Source: Klebsormidium nitens
Lineage: Eukaryota > Streptophyta > Klebsormidiophyceae > Klebsormidiales > Klebsormidiaceae
Length of the DNA: 64,000 nt
Assembly: GCA_000708835.1 (NCBI GenBank)
Contig: DF237238.1
Location: 47,570-111,569 of the forward strand
Reading direction: 5' to 3'
Shown here: piece by piece, positions 58,622 through 64,000 of the stretch
Numbering within the stretch: the first letter of the stretch is position 1
How the letters are laid out: every line of letters begins with the position of its first letter
Program-made: the position numbers and the translations under genes
Notes under the pieces: model-generated
What the model saw: the letters and a program-made list of their open reading frames with translations, nothing else
Told to the model about the DNA's origin: nothing
Database searches by the model: none

Positions 58622-59609
58622 TTGGCTGTTTAAAAAGCTCTAACCTCCACGCCGAAAACGATTGATGTGGCGCTGAGCCTGTTGCCAGAGTACACTCTGT
58701 TTTCCCTCCATGAAATAAGCTTTCTTTGCACAACATCTGGTGCTTCGTGGCTATGTACAACGATTAAATTGGGCACCAAATGCGGCCTTGTCAACCATGC
58801 TCCTGCAGCCGCCCTCGTTGTCGTGTGGGTACTCATGGGCTAGACCTTATCGCGACTGATGCCTGTCCTGCAGTGTAACAAGTCATCCGAAATTAACATG
58901 CAGGCTAAAGATTCTTAGGCGCCCGAAATCAGATCCACGTACTGAGTGTTATTGGAAGATCCTGCATGCATGATCAACTCGACTTGAAATAGCTCAGCAT
59001 ACTTCAGGTATAGGAGCGGCTCGACTTAGTGAAAGCATTCATATGGCGGTTTGCGCATGACTCCCAAATTCTGCGGACAGGTTTGTCAGGGACACATGCA
59101 AGACGGACGTGACTATACCGCGAACCAGCGCGTTTGATTTCGTCAGGTTCGACGCCAAACAATTAATTATATGAAACATCTGCGGATTTCGGCACCCATA
59201 GCGTTACCTGCTAAATAAGACTATTATCGGACCGCCCAAAATGGTTTCCAGCGAAATTCGTCAGGCCAATTAAACAATTATTTAATAGTTGACGAAATTA
59301 AACGCTGGTACGGTATATTGCACCGTTCACATACAACATGTGCGAAGAATATGTACAGAGAACGCTGCGTATGCAGCTGCCATATGATTGATTTGCTCAT
59401 GGCGGGAATGGAAGGTAGGACGAGAAGATGAACTAGCTGCTACAAAGATTGCTGACTCAAAGGTGCAGAACTATATACGTTGAAGTTGACGTTGCAACTC
59501 GAGGCAGAAGTAGCTACAGCTGGTGACTTTTTGGGAATCCGGGAATGGTACAAAAGGGAACATCCTTGTCAAACACGAGAGGAATCACATGAAGCGTCGA
59601 AGATATAAA
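58622..59609. other. Convergent intergenic region
   Basis: Between the cyclophilin (+) and FtsJ-like gene (-) 3' ends. It is AT-rich at 59150-59320 and shows no coding frame, RNA gene or repeat that I can support. Confidence 0.5.
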
Positions 59610-62600
59610 TCACCATCGGCTGTCACTTGTCCTGTTCTGCTTCGCGCCAAAGTTTTCACCCCTGCTCCCATCATTTCTAGCATGAGGAGGGACGTATGTT
59701 CCCCTTCTAGGCCCGGTTGCCCCTTCTTTTATCGACGGCTCTCCAGGCCCCCTATCATTCTGCCCGCGCTCCCCTGCTGGAGGTCTACTCGGCCCTGCTT
59801 CCTGCCTATTCCATCTGTCGGTCGACGCACTGTCTCGGTGCCCATTCTCGTACCCCCTCCGCTCTCCACCACCCCCCGTTGCACCGCCACCGTTCTGGTA
59901 CCGCGAGCTGGACGGGCCCCTCCCCGATTGCTCCCGGAAGCCCCGCCCGTGCTGCCGTGCGGAACTGAGCCCGAAGGTGCCCGGAAAGCGCCGCTTGAGG
60001 GCCTCCAGCTGGACCGCCCACACCGGCTCGTACAAGCGCTGCACGTTGGTGCCAAAGCGGTCTACCATCTCCGCTATGCTGGCAGTTCCGGGCACGTCCA
60101 GGCAGTCCACGCGCGTCTGCGCTTTGAGCGTATCGAGCACCGCGCACAGCTGGTCGAGCACGCCGTGCTGCCGCTCCAGTGCGGGGTCGTAGCCCTGGAA
60201 GACCATGCGGAATGTGCCACGGTGCGCGTGCATGACGCGCACCTTGGCGCTGTGCGCGCGCTGGAAGAGGCAGCGCAGCAGGCAGATGGTGCTGCAGTTG
60301 ATGACGTTGCCGTTGCAGTTGACCGTCAGCATCAGCGTGCCGCCCGGGGCCAGGTTGTTCAGGGCGATGATCATCTGCACGCGGGCAAGGAGGGACCTGG
60401 CGATGGGTCTAGAGGGGCGGCAGATGTCGGGTTTGCTCAACTGTCTGGTTATGAGCCGTCTCTGCGCCTGTTCGTGCTTCGTTACTACAGCCCCTCCTCA
60501 TCTCGTGCTGCCATAATCGAAGAAGAGTTACACTTTGGGCCGTGCCTAGCTTTCTCACCGCCTGAAGTTCAGCACAAACGAAAGGTGATGAGATGGGGAC
60601 AGCCCTTCCGACCTGCTGTTGAAGCTTGAAAGTCGGAAAAGCCATCAATTTTCGACCCCAGTACTCATAGGGCTTGATTCGAAAGGCCTCTCCTCCGAGT
60701 TACCAGAGGCAAGGTTCAAGCTTCATGTGTGGGCTTGTTAAGGCCCGATCAGACAGGCGCTTCGAAGCTGAGCGTCCAGCACAACCAACAATCTCGATGG
60801 TTTCCCCTTGATGTGCTCGACTTGCCTGTGCCACCAAGAGGGCGTCGAACCCGATGCTATGATCGGTGAACTTGGGGGGCTGCTCCACAGGCAGTTCCCG
60901 ACCCTCAGCCCGAGCCAACTGCCGGGCAGCCTCAAGACCCTGCAGACAGGGCATTCCCAGGACGTCAACTTTAGGAGCCTGTTGGACCTCCGATAAATTA
61001 GCGCTATATACAGACTTTTATGACTAACGTTCTGACGGACGTGAATGTAATTGAGAGATGGACGACTTGGGCTGGCAGTCAAGCAAAACAAAATCGAGCC
61101 CCTCAGAATAGGAACTTTGTCTACGAAATCGCAAGGCACCTATCTGACCTGCGATGCCAGCCAGGGTTTGTTGCCCTGGTACATGCCCCCCATGATTACA
61201 AAGTCGGCCCCGTTCTTCGCCAGCAGCTCGCTGTCCTTCCGGAACGCCTTGGGGGGGGAGAACTTGATGTCTAGGGGGGAGTCAATGATGTCCTGGTACA
61301 TGCAATGAAACCTGCCAGGAAATGCACTTTTCTGTGGCCTTCTGACATATGGAGCGGACTGCCAAAAACCTGCAGCTCAGGTGATTACTGATTCGAAATG
61401 GGACATGGACAAAGGCTGCCGGGGTCTACTACCACAAGCAACGCTTGAGTCACCCCGTCTGTCCTTGGAGGTCTTTTGCATTCAAAATCTCCATGATGTC
61501 TGCAATAATTGTCGAGGGGAAGACGCCCGAACCAACATTATCCGAAGGGCAGGGTCCCCGACACTTGATACAAGAAGCATTGAATGTCTGACCTTTTTGT
61601 ATAATGGGGCGACAGGAGTTCTTCAATCATGGGGTGTCCGCCCTGCTCCACAGGCAGCGTGACGCCCATGCCACAAGCAAGCGGCAGAGTCTCCAGAACA
61701 TACTTGGTGAAACCGCCTAGGACAATAGATGAGTACCCTTCAGCTATCAGATATGCGAAGTTGCAAGTGTCTTCATGGGACAAGTCAGATCATTGCATCT
61801 GCAGCGACCAATATTGGTGGCCAATCAAATCTCCTCACATAGGGAGATATAGGTAACTAATCCAGTCACTAAGTTTTATCAAGAATACCAAGCAAAGAGG
61901 CCATGTTACTCTAAGACTGTGCGATTCAAATGATTACACAGGCTATTCCGAGGCAGCTCAATCAGCCGGTCTTAAATCATGGGGCCTAGCCGCGGCAGCT
62001 TTACAACCCACTATCTCAATGTTCAGGTCCACATCACTCACCGGGCGCGCAGCAGATGTCAAAAAACGTTGCAATGGTGCCATCATTGTTCCGGATGAAA
62101 CCACCACAGATGTTGTCAATCTCTGCAAGCACGTCTCTGCGATGACAGAAGGGAACTGATGATAAGGAGATTCCCAATCCTTGTAAGGAAGTAGCGACTG
62201 TGAAAAGACAACATTGGGGCTGCAACGTTAAGCACATGGTGGTGGTGGTGTTGGAAGCTCACATTGAGGCCCCGAGACTGAAAGCATGTGACTGAAAGCC
62301 ATGAAGTGGCTGAAACAAACTGCACTGAATTGATCAGCATCAGAAGGTAGAGACACGTGGTGGCTTCACCTGAACTGTTGTGCGTGCCGATTCATGTTCT
62401 CTGACGAGCAATCTGAGTTTACGGGCCGATTGTTGGAAAAATCCTTGTCATTGTTCTTGTCATTCGCCACCATCTCCTTGGCCTCGCACAACTCCCGGAA
62501 AAGGGGGCTGTTCTCCTTGAAAAAAGTCCAGAAAGGGCCCTTAGCATTCTCCTCATCGTCAGCCATTTGCAATGATGGTGCCCACTGCCGCTCTCAAATC

Positions 62601-63352
62601 AAGCTTTTGTTTGGTCGACTGACCTTGAAATTGTCGCAGAAATCTTTCCAAGTTTGAACTTCGCTGGGGCGGCGCGAGGCTACAATCCCACCCAACCCAG
62701 GGTTTTCATCGCGGCCGTCCGTGTCAAGGCCGTCCTTCCGTGCACCGTCGATTCGAGATGTCTTCAAGAGGGATCCCCAGGCATGGCGAGTGCCCGGTTT
62801 GGCCCAAGCTTTGATAAGTTGGTCACCGTCGATGGTCGATGAGGCAAGAATTGACGGTCCCAGACGTTCTGTGCACGGTTATAGCTCGCGGTCGCTTATG
62901 ATCGGTTTGTGAAAGGTTGAGACTGCCAGTCACTGAATCATTCTGGAGCTCACATGGACACATGTGCTGCCACTTCGAAGGAAGAGTCCTCTAGAACTGT
63001 GATATCTCTGCCGCCAGCAGCATTGCGCTAAGGCGTTGCACCAGGGATTGCCAATGTAAGTCTCTATTAGAGCCTGAGAAGTGGACGAAAGTCAAAGTAC
63101 ATGTCAGTGACAGGCTGGAAGGATCATCATTGGCGCCGGGATGGGCAGCGGCATTCTTTGAGTTGCCCGTGATAGTGACTCTAGCACTGCAACTTGTTCA
63201 AGCTAGTCACCGACAGCCAACGATGTTCACTTGTAATGGCCACCATATGGGTGGCCGCCAGCTGTGATGAGCGACGTGTGTTCGGACAAGACAGCTGGTG
63301 AGCTTTTGATTGACCGTCTGCCTTCAGAGCTGCAACTGTCTGGATTCATCAT
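59610..63352 (-). CDS. FtsJ-like methyltransferase-fold protein with RG-rich C-terminal tail
   Basis: Rossmann-fold protein resembling FtsJ RNA 2'-O-methyltransferases. Exons in coding order: 63244-63352 (tentative), 62624-62868, 62370-62590, 62042-62136, 61593-61716, 61149-61311, 60826-60939, 59610-60374; about 611 residues. The SAM-binding motif is clear across an exon junction (FFDICCAPG then GFTKYVLETLP). Later come GADFVIMGGMYQGN, and FDALLVAQ joined to MIIALNNLAPGGTLMLTV, matching the FtsJ LL-x-AQ ... GG pattern. The Lys expected after the GG strand is absent (MLTVNCNGN), so classical K-D-K-E catalysis is doubtful. The last 100 residues are rich in Arg/Gly/Ser, as in RNA-binding tails, and include a YVPPHARN block. 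One intron (60825-60375) uses a GC-AG donor. If the tentative exon is wrong, coding begins further upstream or at 62572. Confidence 0.68.
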
Positions 63353-63399
63353 CTGTGCCAGTCAATGCCAAAGTCACGTGTCACAAAGGGCGCGCAGCG

Positions 63400-63945
63400 G
63401 CAGGTACACGATTTGCCTGTTTCTCTTTTTGAGTAGTATTTGCCAAATCTTGGTACAGCCTGTCAATCACAGGGCGGGGTCGAGAGAAACTCGGTCGGAT
63501 GGCCGTCCATGATGCCCGCCCCTGCACATGTGAGGAAGTACCAAGATTTGGGTGTTTCTCTTTTAGACTAGAAATAACCGAATCTTGGTACATCCAATCA
63601 ACTACAAGGGTCCTGGTAGGAAAACCAGTGGGATGGCCGACCCTGCACATGTGAGGAAGTACCAAGATTTGGGGGTTTCTCTTTTAGACTAGTAATAACC
63701 GAATCTTGGTACATCCAATCAACTACAAGGGTCCTGGTAGGAAAACCAGCGGGATGGCCGACCCTGCACATGTGAGGAAGTACTAAGATTTCGGGGTTTC
63801 TCTTTTAGACTAGTAATAACCGAATCTTGGTACATCCAATCAACTACAAGGGTCCTGAGATGGCCGTCCCTGCACATATGAGGAAGTACCCAGGTTTACG
63901 TGTTTCTCTTTTAAGAGAAGTAAGGGTTGAATCTTGGTACAGTGT
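63400..63945. repeat. 121-bp tandem repeat array, about 4.5 copies
   Basis: Units beginning CCTGCACATGTGAGGAAGTACC start at 63521, 63642 and 63763 (period 121) and at 63869 (one 15-bp deletion), after a more diverged copy from about 63400. Each unit carries its own inverted repeat, GTACCAAGATT facing AATCTTGGTAC, about 30 bases apart. It is non-coding and lies upstream of the FtsJ-like gene. Confidence 0.9.
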
Positions 63946-64000
63946 GACGTCTGCCCTAAAGCCTCAGCTATAAAGCGGCAATACGACCAGAGAACGAAGC
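63946..64000. other. Window end
   Basis: No feature recognised after the tandem array. Confidence 0.4.

Noticed and set aside
59523-60629. Long open frame on the + strand (368 codons)
   Set aside because: It is antisense to the last exon of the FtsJ-like gene, and its composition is the shadow of a GC-rich coding strand.
63400-63945. CRISPR-like array
   Set aside because: Period is 121 bp with no unique spacers, in a eukaryotic genome; it is an ordinary tandem repeat.

Overview
The window looks like nuclear DNA of a streptophyte green alga, most like Klebsormidium. The base composition is near 50% GC, genes are split by many short GT-AG introns, and proteins are of plant type: an ATXR3/SDG2 histone methyltransferase, a thylakoid-lumen cyclophilin, a plant-type acetylornithine deacetylase and a Pelle-type receptor-like kinase. 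The species is inferred, not proven. All gene models below were spliced by eye from reading frame, splice sites and phase.

Layout. 1-6675 (+): 3' part of an ATXR3/SDG2-type SET-domain gene. 7549-10549 (-): SLC35D-like nucleotide-sugar transporter. 10550-13960: long divergent intergenic region with a PIF/Harbinger-like non-autonomous element that contains an assembly gap. 13961-19757 (+): long coiled-coil protein with a C-terminal membrane anchor, golgin-like. 21101-26597 (-): secreted SPARK-type protein with a proline-rich stalk and a GPI signal. 27231-27732: palindromic foldback element. 27735-40696: a 12,962-bp putative KDZ-class DNA transposon bounded by perfect 169-bp inverted repeats. 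It carries two inward-facing genes: a KDZ transposase broken by two in-frame stops, and an unrecognised partner gene. 41754-42203: second foldback element. 42583-50060 (+): receptor-like kinase with an unfamiliar N-glycosylation-rich ectodomain. 51372-56375 (-): acetylornithine deacetylase (arginine pathway). 56815-58621 (+): thylakoid-lumen cyclophilin. 59610-63352 (-): FtsJ-like methyltransferase-fold protein with an RG-rich tail. 63400-63945: 121-bp tandem repeats.

The host genes are unrelated housekeeping and signalling genes and do not form a cluster. The accessory biology lies in 27.2-42.2 kb, where a two-gene KDZ-type element has a foldback element on each side. Its identical terminal repeats point to recent activity, its transposase frame is interrupted, and the five introns of its partner gene are all phase 1. 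This block is the best candidate for something undescribed.
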